This document shows positions 16,940 through 23,789 of a DNA stretch of 64,000 nt, in pieces. Within the stretch, counting starts at the first letter, position 1, and each line of letters opens with the position of its first letter. Source of the DNA: Paenibacillus whitsoniae (GTDB lineage Bacteria; Bacillota; Bacilli; Paenibacillales; NBRC-103111); assembly GCF_003955665.1 (NCBI RefSeq), contig NZ_RXHU01000009.1, positions 20,903-84,902 of the forward strand, written 5' to 3'. Made by a program: the position numbers and the translations under genes. Under the pieces are notes generated by a model. The model worked only from the letters and a program-made list of their open reading frames with translations, did not search any database and was not told the origin of the DNA.

Positions 16940-17470
16940 TTACGCCTGCCGACCGTCTCTCCTCTTCAACAGACGATCGGCAATCGGAAACAGCATCTCC
17001 CCTTCGGAGGTCAAATGCTCGGTCAGTACACTGCAAGCCACATCCAGCAGCGAAATCGCCTTGATCATCCGCACTCGATCCAGCTCCTCCTCAGCGCCCG
17101 CCTGCTCCAGAAAAGCGTGCAGCATTCTCCCCGCCTGCTTATGATCTTCTTCAATGATCCATCCCGCCATCGTGAATCCAGGCTCCATGTCGCTATGCGC
17201 AAGCCCGGCAAAGAACGGGAAGGCTTCCTGCTCTTCCCAAGCTTCGTGCGCCTCCAACTCTGCCATGAAATCGCTCGCCTCCTGACGAAGCGACTGAAAG
17301 ACGTCTTCAGCGTCCACCTCAGTCCCGCTCAGCGTCACCAACAGATGACTCATGCGCTCAAGCAGGTGCTGCAGACGCTGCTGCAGCCTGCTATGCTCCT
17401 CTTTTAAGCGCTCTACGATACGTACCAATTCCTCGGCATGCGCGTGTTCTAGCGGATAGAAATTCCCCAT
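16940..17470 (-). CDS. Hemerythrin-like HHE-domain protein (complete histidine set)
   Basis: A 176-residue four-helix hemerythrin-like protein. Candidate iron ligands occur in KEEHSRLQQ, AHEAWEEQEAFPFF, EEDHKQAGRML and TEHLTSEGEMLFPI. HHE proteins bind a di-iron centre and serve in oxygen or NO sensing, storage or iron-sulfur repair. It is the last gene of the unit coxIIa-coxII-coxI-HHE-HHE behind an Fnr-type promoter. The start at 17470 is placed at the only ATG with a suitable site (AAGGAGGAGAGCAAG). The long upstream in-frame extension overlaps the previous gene and is not coding. Confidence 0.82.
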   Translation of the reverse strand: MGNFYPLEHAHAEELVRIVERLKEEHSRLQQRLQHLLERMSHLLVTLSGTEVDAEDVFQSLRQEASDFMAELEAHEAWEEQEAFPFFAGLAHSDMEPGFTMAGWIIEEDHKQAGRMLHAFLEQAGAEEELDRVRMIKAISLLDVACSVLTEHLTSEGEMLFPIADRLLKRRDGRQA

Positions 17471-17502
17471 CTTGCTCTCCTCCTTCTTGCTCCTGTCTAC
17501 AG

Positions 17503-18048
17503 CTATGAGAAAAAATAATCGAGATCCGTCAGTACCTGCTCCGTGATCGGGAACACTAACTGTTCCTCCATCGTCAAGTGGTCCTTCAAAATCAGGCAGG
17601 CTTGAACCAGGTTGGCGACAGCTTCCTCCAGAAGCGGCTTTGCAAAAGGCGAGATCGCCTTCGTCGCCGTCTCTCGGAACGATTGCAGGAACAGCAGCGC
17701 CAACTGGTAATCTTTTTCCAGCACCCAAAACGAGGGGACTATCGACGGCACGGCATGCCGATGATGATAAGCGAGAAGAAACGGGAACAGCTCTCGTTCC
17801 TCCCACATGGCGTGTCGCTCCAGTTCCTCTTCCAAGACCGACGCCTGCTCTAACAGCTCGCGGAGCGCCGTAACGCCGCTGGCCGCCGTATTCAGCTGCT
17901 TGGCTTCCTTGGCCTTCGCTTCCAGCGTTTTCAGATGCAGACGCAACCATTCATGTTCCACCCTCAAGCGATCCGTCGCAAAAACAAGCTCGGCCGGATT
18001 AGCCGAAGCTAATCCTAGTGGGCCTCCCGTATTGCTTAACGTTGTCAT
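17503..18048 (-). CDS. Hemerythrin-like HHE-domain protein (histidine-to-tyrosine variant)
   Basis: A 181-residue paralogue of the next gene, with 32 bases between them. Ligand-type motifs are RVEHEWLRLHL, ERHAMWEERELFPFL and KDHLTMEEQLVFPI. The third motif, EEDH in the neighbour, reads EKDY here, so one expected histidine is replaced by tyrosine. This could change oxygen or NO chemistry or leave an incomplete metal site. It follows the oxidase subunit I gene by 84 bases with no strong terminator between them, so co-transcription is likely. Confidence 0.8.
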   Translation of the reverse strand: MTTLSNTGGPLGLASANPAELVFATDRLRVEHEWLRLHLKTLEAKAKEAKQLNTAASGVTALRELLEQASVLEEELERHAMWEERELFPFLLAYHHRHAVPSIVPSFWVLEKDYQLALLFLQSFRETATKAISPFAKPLLEEAVANLVQACLILKDHLTMEEQLVFPITEQVLTDLDYFFS

Positions 18049-18132
18049 ACGAATCCTCTCCCTTCCATAATTGCTACCGGGCCCCCTTAGGCAACCCTCG
18101 TCCGCCCGACAATCGGGCTGCGCTGCCAGGCG

Positions 18133-19821
18133 TTACCATGTCACGAACCCTTTCGACCCTGCGCCTGGGTTCATGATCATATCCATGAGAGGAATCGTAT
18201 ACGCAATCAGAATCAAGATGGCCGACAAGCTGATCCAGACGCCCCAGCGTTCCAGATAAGCCGGCGTCGCCTCCGCATTCTCCATCGTTTCGCCGATCGG
18301 ATATGCGGTCTCGCCCTTCGGCGCCATCAGCAGCGCCGCCACGTTATACACCATGAGCAGCACACCGATAAACAGCACCGTGCCGCCGACCGCCATGAAG
18401 ACGTAATACGGCATCCAGCTCAGCGCATCGGGATTCGACTCATAGGTCGTATACGCCGTTCTGCGCGGCGCGCCGAACAAGCCAACCAGATGCATCGCGC
18501 CGGACATCAGGAACATCCCCACGCACCAGAGAATGGTCTGCACGATGCCGAGCTTGTTCATTTTCGGCGTCAGCACGCGGCCCGTCACGGTCGGAATGAG
18601 CCAGTAGGTAATGCCGAAGAACGTCAGCGCCACGCTGGTCGCCACCGTCAGGTGGAAATGCCCCGTTACCCAGAGTGTATTGTGCACCACGGCGTTCATT
18701 TGATTACTGGCATTAATTAATCCGCCCGCTCCGGCGGGAATGAAAATCAGCATCCCCATGAAAGGAGCGAAGAAACGCACGTCTTTCCAGGGGAGCATGC
18801 TGAACCAGCCAAACAAGCCTTTCGCTCCCCGTTCCCGGCCGTACAGTTCAAACGTCGCGAAGAGGGAGAACGCCGTCATCAGCGAAGGCACGACGACCAT
18901 GAACGTCAGAACGACCTGAAGGTACTTCCAGAACGGGCTGATGCCCGGCTCCATCAACTGGTGGTGAAACCCGACCGGAATCGAGAACAGCAGCAGCAGG
19001 ATAAATGCGAGGCGCGCGAGTGCGTCGCTGTAGATTTTGCCTCCGATAATTTTCGGAATGATGACGTACCAGCACATATACGCAGGCATCAGCCAGAAAT
19101 ACACCAGCGGATGGCCGAAATACCAGAACAGGGTGCGGCTTAGCATGACGTTAATCGTCTCCACCCAACCGAACGACCAGGGAATGAGCTGAATCAATAC
19201 TTCGGCGGCCACGCCCAGTGTCGCGATCTGCCACATCAGGAACGTGATGACGCCCATGAAGGCGAATAGCGGGGAGATTTTGCCGGTATGCGTCTTTTTC
19301 CAGAACTTCAGCTGATAGAACAGCCCCCAGCCGCTCACCCAACTGCCGACCACGAGCAGCGCCAGCCCAATATAGAAATACGGAGACGCCTTCATCGGCG
19401 CATAAAAGGTATACAGCACGCTCGCCTTGCCGGTCAGCACCATCGCCACACCCAGCGCGGTTCCGGCGGTCATGAGGGCGAAGCCCAACCAGCCTGCACG
19501 GCTAACGACCGGCAGAAGTTTACCCCCCAGGGTATGCGAGACGCCGGAGTAGATAAAGCCGATAATGAAAAACGTCGTAAACACGATCGCCATCAATACG
19601 CCGTGTGCGGTGAGCAGCTCATAGTACCCCATACCGTATGGCAGCTTGATCGAACCGCTTTTCACCATCGTTTGCAGCAATCCTGCAATGCCGCCGATCA
19701 GCAGCGCCGCGAATGCGACAATCAGATACGCGATCACGAGCTTGGCGTCCCTCGGATCAAAGGGATGATGCTCCAGCTCGCCCTGCTGCGCAGCCGCTTG
19801 TAAAGACAAATTCCTATTCAT
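18133..19821 (-). CDS. ba3-type cytochrome c oxidase subunit I (B-family heme-copper oxidase)
   Basis: A 562-residue protein with about thirteen membrane helices. Heme and copper ligands are visible: an early helix histidine in ELLTAHGVLMA, the HPLVYFWLMPAY segment with the histidine-tyrosine pair of oxygen reductases, the double histidine in FHHQL, and the late WVTGHFHLTVA histidines. The active-site tyrosine argues against a nitric oxide reductase. Subunits IIa and II are encoded immediately upstream. B-family (ba3) oxidases work at low oxygen, which fits the Fnr-type promoter of this operon. Confidence 0.92.
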   Translation of the reverse strand: MNRNLSLQAAAQQGELEHHPFDPRDAKLVIAYLIVAFAALLIGGIAGLLQTMVKSGSIKLPYGMGYYELLTAHGVLMAIVFTTFFIIGFIYSGVSHTLGGKLLPVVSRAGWLGFALMTAGTALGVAMVLTGKASVLYTFYAPMKASPYFYIGLALLVVGSWVSGWGLFYQLKFWKKTHTGKISPLFAFMGVITFLMWQIATLGVAAEVLIQLIPWSFGWVETINVMLSRTLFWYFGHPLVYFWLMPAYMCWYVIIPKIIGGKIYSDALARLAFILLLLFSIPVGFHHQLMEPGISPFWKYLQVVLTFMVVVPSLMTAFSLFATFELYGRERGAKGLFGWFSMLPWKDVRFFAPFMGMLIFIPAGAGGLINASNQMNAVVHNTLWVTGHFHLTVATSVALTFFGITYWLIPTVTGRVLTPKMNKLGIVQTILWCVGMFLMSGAMHLVGLFGAPRRTAYTTYESNPDALSWMPYYVFMAVGGTVLFIGVLLMVYNVAALLMAPKGETAYPIGETMENAEATPAYLERWGVWISLSAILILIAYTIPLMDMIMNPGAGSKGFVTW

Positions 19822-19852
19822 ATCCGTGTCCTCCTCTTTCCTCTGATGAACG

Positions 19853-20323
19853 TTACTTGACGATCAGCGTCGTTTTCATAAATTCATGGGCACCGCCGCA
19901 GTATTCGTTGCAGAGAATCAAGTAGGTCCCCGGCTGCGTAAAGGTGTGGCTCACATGGCTGACTTCTCCCGGCACGATCATCATATTGACGTTCGTCCCC
20001 GGAATCTCGAAGCCGTGCACTACGTCCTGACTGGTCACCATAAAATCAACCGTCGACCCCACCGGCACTTCCATCGCATCCGGCGCATAGCCGAACGTAA
20101 ACGCCGTCATGACGGCCTCGAAGCGCTTCTCCCCGGTTTGATGAATCCCCGGCTGATCGAACGGCGCCGTCTCCTTCACCTTGGCGGGATCGATCTGATG
20201 ATGATGCTCGCTCGGCGGCTTCACCCCCATAGCGAATGCCGAAACGCCCAGCACCGCCAGAAAAACAAACAGCATCGCAATGCCGATGGTCAACCAAATT
20301 TTCTCAAGTTTATGAATGTGCAT
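19853..20323 (-). CDS. ba3-type cytochrome c oxidase subunit II (CuA protein)
   Basis: A 156-residue protein with one N-terminal membrane anchor (about 13-35) and an extracytoplasmic cupredoxin domain. The CuA site is complete: histidine in DVVHGFEIPG, then CNEYCGGAHEFM supplying two cysteines, a histidine and a methionine. It accepts electrons from cytochrome c and passes them to subunit I, encoded 31 bases downstream. Confidence 0.93.
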   Translation of the reverse strand: MHIHKLEKIWLTIGIAMLFVFLAVLGVSAFAMGVKPPSEHHHQIDPAKVKETAPFDQPGIHQTGEKRFEAVMTAFTFGYAPDAMEVPVGSTVDFMVTSQDVVHGFEIPGTNVNMMIVPGEVSHVSHTFTQPGTYLILCNEYCGGAHEFMKTTLIVK

Positions 20324-20353
20324 CCTGCAACCCCCTTTTCATGCTTCCCCCAA

Positions 20354-20524
20354 CTACTGCCGATGCAGAAATAGAAAAAATACCGCCAGCCAGCTCGACA
20401 CGAGGACCGCCATCATGATCAGCACTGCCGCAAACGTCCCCCTCAGCGCCTGTTCCGTATGGTCCTGACGGGTATCGCTCGGCTTCTCTATGTTCTTCTC
20501 TGTGATCTTCTCTGTGATCTTCAT
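20354..20524 (-). CDS. Small oxidase subunit IIa
   Basis: A 56-residue protein with one membrane helix (TFAAVLIMMAVLVSSWLAVF) near the C-terminus and a charged N-terminus with an ITEK-ITEKNIEK repeat. Its size, single helix and place directly before subunit II match subunit IIa of ba3 oxidases. The start at 20524 follows a GGAGGCG ribosome site. The longer in-frame extension would run across the promoter. It is the first gene of the operon. Confidence 0.75.
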   Translation of the reverse strand: MKITEKITEKNIEKPSDTRQDHTEQALRGTFAAVLIMMAVLVSSWLAVFFLFLHRQ

Positions 20525-20566
20525 TGCAGCTTCGCCTCCAACGTCCTTGTTCACTGTCTTACTCCC

Positions 20567-20609
20567 ATTATAAAAAGGAGGCCCGCTGCACACTGTGAGG
20601 AATATCACA
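20567..20609 (-). promoter_or_regulatory. Fnr-type promoter of the oxidase-hemerythrin operon
   Basis: The box TGTGA-N6-TCACA at 20594-20609 is an exact match. On the minus strand a perfect TATAAT lies at 20572-20567, giving a start near 20560 and the operator centre at -41.5. This is the textbook class II activator arrangement. The leader is about 36 bases. Confidence 0.8.
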
Positions 20610-20627
20610 GGCTTCGTGAACATTGTG

Positions 20628-21233
20628 TCACACGCCTGTTTGACACAGCTGCAGCAGCCGTTCGTAGTCGGCTGGCGTTTTGATGCTTGCGACGGCATCC
20701 AGCGCGATGCCGTGCTCCCGCAGGCGGGCCTCCGGCAGCGCCTGCCAGCGGAGACGGCGCAGCAGCGCGGCCGGGTCCGCCTCGCGCGCTTCGAGCAGCG
20801 GCTGCAGCTTCTCCACCGCGCGCCGGCGGTAAATGCCGTGCAGCGGATGCGCTGCGCCGCCGATCCGCGGCAGGACCGCGTCGGCGCCGTCCTGCAAGCT
20901 GCGCTGCATCAGCACGGCGGCCTCGCCGGAGATGAGCGGCATGTCGCAGCCGACCGCCCAGATCTCGGCGTTCCGCGCGAGCGACAGCGCCGCGTGCAAG
21001 CCGCCGATGATGCCGCAGCCGGCGTAGTAGTCGGTAATGACCCGTACGGAGCGATCGAGTACGGGAAGCAGCGGTCTTGGATCGCCCGTCACCACGATCC
21101 GTTCCGTGCACACCGCTCGCATCCGTTCAAGCTGGCGAGCGATCAAGGGCTGCCCGTCAAACGGCAGCAGCGCCTTGACCTGCCCGTTCATCCGGCGGCT
21201 CTCGCCGCCGGCCAATATGACGCCTGTGAGCAT
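20628..21233 (-). CDS. mobA: Molybdenum cofactor guanylyltransferase
   Basis: A 201-residue nucleotidyltransferase with the MobA signature at the N-terminus (LTGVILAGGESRRM, then KALLPFDGQPLI) and the metal-binding GCDMPLI motif near the middle. MobA attaches GMP to molybdopterin for enzymes such as respiratory nitrate reductase. The start at 21233 is chosen for its GAAAGGAAG site; the upstream in-frame ATG lies inside the operator. An Fnr-type promoter precedes it. No molybdoenzyme gene is in the window. Molybdate-cofactor supply fits nitrate respiration controlled by the nearby sensor set. Confidence 0.85.
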   Translation of the reverse strand: MLTGVILAGGESRRMNGQVKALLPFDGQPLIARQLERMRAVCTERIVVTGDPRPLLPVLDRSVRVITDYYAGCGIIGGLHAALSLARNAEIWAVGCDMPLISGEAAVLMQRSLQDGADAVLPRIGGAAHPLHGIYRRRAVEKLQPLLEAREADPAALLRRLRWQALPEARLREHGIALDAVASIKTPADYERLLQLCQTGV

Positions 21234-21269
21234 AGCGTCCGCACTTCCTTTCACAGCAGGTATAGTTCC

Positions 21270-21312
21270 ACTGTACCTCGCGCGAAGAAGGCTGTAAGTG
21301 AGGAATGTCACA
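21270..21312 (-). promoter_or_regulatory. Fnr-type promoter of mobA
   Basis: The operator at 21297-21312 (AGTGA-GGAATG-TCACA on plus) has one mismatch to TGTGA-N6-TCACA. TACAGT, the same -10 hexamer as at doxX, lies on the minus strand at 21275-21270, which places the operator centre at about -41.5 and leaves a 30-base leader. Confidence 0.7.
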
Positions 21313-21779
21313 GTTCGGACACGTGAGGCGGCGTGAGAAGTATGGTAGACAGTCCTTTGGCCGAAAACATGCTAATGACCTCCGAAGTCATTCCTCCGAC
21401 GGCAGCCGCAACGATCACTGTTTACGCCAGGAGGCAAGCAGGCAAGCCATTCGCGCCTTTCAATCACTTCCTGCAAAACCTACAGTTCTTTTGTCTGAAC
21501 AAGACGAAATTGGCATAACATCCTGCATTTTATACATGAAATTGTGAGGATCCCTCAAATGGAAACCCTTTCAAATGAGGAGTCGCCAATTTTTCCTGTA
21601 GCTTTTGCAGGTTATCGTGGGAATTTTGCCGAAATCCCCAAATTGCCTGCACATTTTGCAGGTTCTAGAAGCTTTGGAAGCTCTTCGCCTTGCAGATATG
21701 CCGCCGCGCCAAAAAGGCCTTCCCCCAGGAAGACCTCTTCTCTACTATGCACCATGCTGCGTAATGGGAGAGCTATCGG
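21313..21779. other. Gene-free stretch with short direct repeats
   Basis: No supported gene. The stretch contains two copies of TTTTGCAGGTT (about 21604 and 21655) and related CCTGCA segments, resembling dispersed intergenic repeats. Short open frames here lack good ribosome sites and any recognisable protein. Confidence 0.4.
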
Positions 21780-21962
21780 CTACTCCAATCCCGCAAAAGC
21801 AAAATAACCGCCGCCGATCAACGCCCCTACGAGCGTGATGATGGCAAACCACTTCGTAATCCGCAGCGTCAGGTTATTGCCCTGCCACCACAGTGATCCG
21901 TAAATGACCATCCCTAAAAGCAAAATACTGACAATCGCGATCATCCCGTCCTGCATATGCAC
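21780..21962 (-). CDS. Small two-helix membrane protein of unknown function
   Basis: A 60-residue protein with two hydrophobic segments (IAIVSILLLGMVIYGSLWW and WFAIITLVGALIGGGYFAFAG) joined by a short polar loop. A GTG at 21962 lies ten bases after AGGGGG and is the preferred start; the ATG two codons later is possible. Its place in the oxygen-regulated block suggests a respiratory accessory role. That is guilt by association only, and no Fnr site is seen directly upstream. Confidence 0.55.
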   Translation of the reverse strand: MHMQDGMIAIVSILLLGMVIYGSLWWQGNNLTLRITKWFAIITLVGALIGGGYFAFAGLE

Positions 21963-22060
21963 GCTTTTCCGTCCCCCTATGTTCAAGCTTCGCTCCGCTC
22001 TCTTGAATGTAAAGGATCGTCTGCCTTTTGACCATACCTTTTGACAATTATTTCCCCGGT

Positions 22061-22666
22061 TCACTCTTCGGCTTCTCCCACGCTAACACATATCTGTAGT
22101 AAAACCTCCGCCGCACAGTCCCCCCCCGGCAGCACCTCCCGCGCAGCCTGGCGGATTTCGCGCAGCGATTCCTTGGGTTCAGCGATTCGCACCCCAACAT
22201 CCTGCATGCCGCCATGCAGCCGGTCCATGAGGCGAATCGGGAGTAAGAACGCGCCCGAGATCGCAAGATCAAGCAGCGTCTTGTCCGCCGCCAAGCCCAC
22301 CACAAGCAGCTTGCCGCCGGGCGCAAGGAGCTCTCTCATCTGCCTCAGCGCTTCCTTAAGGGGCATATGGTGCAGCGCTGCTACGCAGGTAATAGTGTCG
22401 TAGCGCTCCGCCTCCGCCGGAACCGGCAGCTGGAGGAAATCGCCGCTCACCAACGAAGCATTCGGCACGTTGATCAGCCGCTCTCTGGCGCGCGCAATCG
22501 CCTGTTCATCGGGATCGATGCCCACGCTCTCCCGGACGAAAGGCGTCAACCGCTGAAGCAGCAAGCCGTCCCCGCAGCCGATGTCCAGCACACGCCCGCC
22601 GCGCAGCCGTGCGTCAGCTACCAACTCGTCGTGAAACGCCGTGTTGTGGTTCCAATAAGTCTCCAT
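22061..22666 (-). CDS. Class I SAM-dependent methyltransferase with a frameshifted C-terminus
   Basis: A Rossmann-type methyltransferase of 201 residues: VLDIGCGDGLLLQRL binds S-adenosylmethionine, followed by GIDPDEQAI and CVAALHHMPL. The last 20-odd residues (after LPGG) do not look like the family. Reading with one G fewer in the run of eight G (plus 22120-22127) gives an ending RRRFYYRYVLAWEKP, the usual basic/aromatic tail of this family, with a stop at 22048. So there is either a real frameshift, phase variation or a sequence error. The substrate is unknown. Confidence 0.75.
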   Translation of the reverse strand: METYWNHNTAFHDELVADARLRGGRVLDIGCGDGLLLQRLTPFVRESVGIDPDEQAIARARERLINVPNASLVSGDFLQLPVPAEAERYDTITCVAALHHMPLKEALRQMRELLAPGGKLLVVGLAADKTLLDLAISGAFLLPIRLMDRLHGGMQDVGVRIAEPKESLREIRQAAREVLPGGDCAAEVLLQICVSVGEAEE

Positions 22667-22776
22667 TGCTCAGCCTCCATATGTCCTAAACAGTCGTCTG
22701 TTAAATCAGACGTGCCAGACGCGGAGGCGGTTGAGCATCATCGCCGATCTGTTTGACCAAAGGTTTCTTGCCTGAC

Positions 22777-22820
22777 AGTGACAATCCTCACAGAACGACT
22801 CTCCCTGCATTTGATACGAT
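22777..22820 (+). promoter_or_regulatory. Fnr-type promoter of the 96-residue orphan gene
   Basis: AGTGA-CAATCC-TCACA at 22777-22792 has one mismatch to the Fnr consensus. TACGAT at 22815-22820 is a plausible -10, giving a start near 22826, the operator at about -41.5 and a 29-base leader. It could also influence the divergent methyltransferase gene. Confidence 0.65.
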
Positions 22821-22854
22821 AAGCGTATTACCAAGCCGGAAGGAGCGGATTGCT

Positions 22855-23145
22855 TTGAAAAAGGAAGTTACCGTCTACTTTAAAATCATCCATCGCGACA
22901 AAACCACCCTGCTAAGAGGGATTCTTTACCTGGAGGAAAACCAACTGCCCACCTTGCATGACTATCAACAATGTCTGGAGGATTGCGGGCATCAGGTCGT
23001 GTTGGTGGATCCCGAACATATTATTTTCAAGGCATTCAAGCCGGGTGAGGAATACCTGATCCACATCCAGGAGGAGAAAACAGACAGCCTCCGCGATGTC
23101 GTCGTCGAGCAGCTCGCCAAAAACATCATGAGAACCCAATATTAA
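22855..23145 (+). CDS. Uncharacterised 96-residue protein behind an Fnr-type promoter
   Basis: The frame begins at TTG 22855, nine bases after AAGGAG; the longer in-frame start at 22753 would lie upstream of the promoter. The protein is soluble and mixed alpha/beta: KKEVTVYFKIIHRDKTTLLRG, a middle DYQQCLEDCGHQVVLVDPEH segment and an acidic C-terminal helix (SLRDVVVEQLAKNI). It has two cysteines and no known motif. I do not recognise the family. The promoter layout ties it to the low-oxygen regulon. Confidence 0.75.
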   Translation: MKKEVTVYFKIIHRDKTTLLRGILYLEENQLPTLHDYQQCLEDCGHQVVLVDPEHIIFKAFKPGEEYLIHIQEEKTDSLRDVVVEQLAKNIMRTQY

Positions 23146-23210
23146 TTAGATGGGACTCACGGTTATTTATTGGCTACCCTCTGAGCTGTCAGCATTGAAA
23201 CGTCGAATGG

Positions 23211-23789
23211 CTATGCTATCCTCCTAACCTCCGTCAGCATTAGAATCGTCAACGCTTGACCGTAGGTCATGGGACAAAGTTCAATTGCGCGGTACGCCTC
23301 CAGCGTCGCTCCCATCCCGGTTCCGTACGATACTTGCTGTACGGTGCCGTCTTCGGAAATTTGAGCGATTACGGCCTGGGCCGCCCTGCGTCCCATATGG
23401 AGGTAGCGGGCATCCAGATAGTCGACGACACCGGCTGTATACCAGCAGTTTCCTCGCGCCCAAAGCGCTTCGGCAAAATGGTGGCGCCCCTCGAAGGTCC
23501 AGCCATGATACCATAATCCTGTCTTCCGATCCGCCAAATACTTGATGTGTACGAGAAATTGACGGACCGATTCCACCAGATAGTCCTCACGGCCCGTTTC
23601 TTCTGCCAGATAGCTTAACGTCAGCATCGGACATAGCGTGTTGACATTTTTCTCCGGCAGCCCCCTGCGAAGGTTATGCTCGTACCACGCTACAAGAAAG
23701 TTCAGCACCACAATTGGGTAACCGCATTCTCTCTGATCTGCGAGACGGTCTCGTCAGGGATGTTCCCAACATATACGCCAGTTCAGCCT
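23211..23789 (-). pseudogene. Broken GH105/GH88-like unsaturated glycuronyl hydrolase gene
   Basis: An open frame of 166 codons (23211-23711) encodes pieces typical of GH105/GH88 proteins: NVNTLCPMLTLSYLAEETG, RKTGLWYHGWTF, ALWARGNCWYTAGVVDYLD and the C-terminal ISEDGTVQQVSYGTG. Just upstream, in another frame, YVGNIPDETVSQIRENAVTQL continues the same protein, so a one-base loss near 23715 breaks it. The central part expected between VVDYLD and the ISEDG region is also missing. The family is usually 340-380 residues. It lies directly after the YesM-type kinase gene and was probably part of that sugar locus. Confidence 0.7.

Noticed and set aside
16940..17950. A long single protein from the 336-codon frame over the hemerythrin genes
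   Set aside because: The extra N-terminal part overlaps the second hemerythrin gene in another frame and has a nonsense composition. The ATG at 17470 with a good site gives a normal HHE protein.
18133..19821. Subunit I as a nitric oxide reductase, suggested by the Fnr-type promoter and hemerythrin neighbours
   Set aside because: The HPLVYF segment keeps the active-site tyrosine of oxygen reductases, and the CuA subunit is complete.
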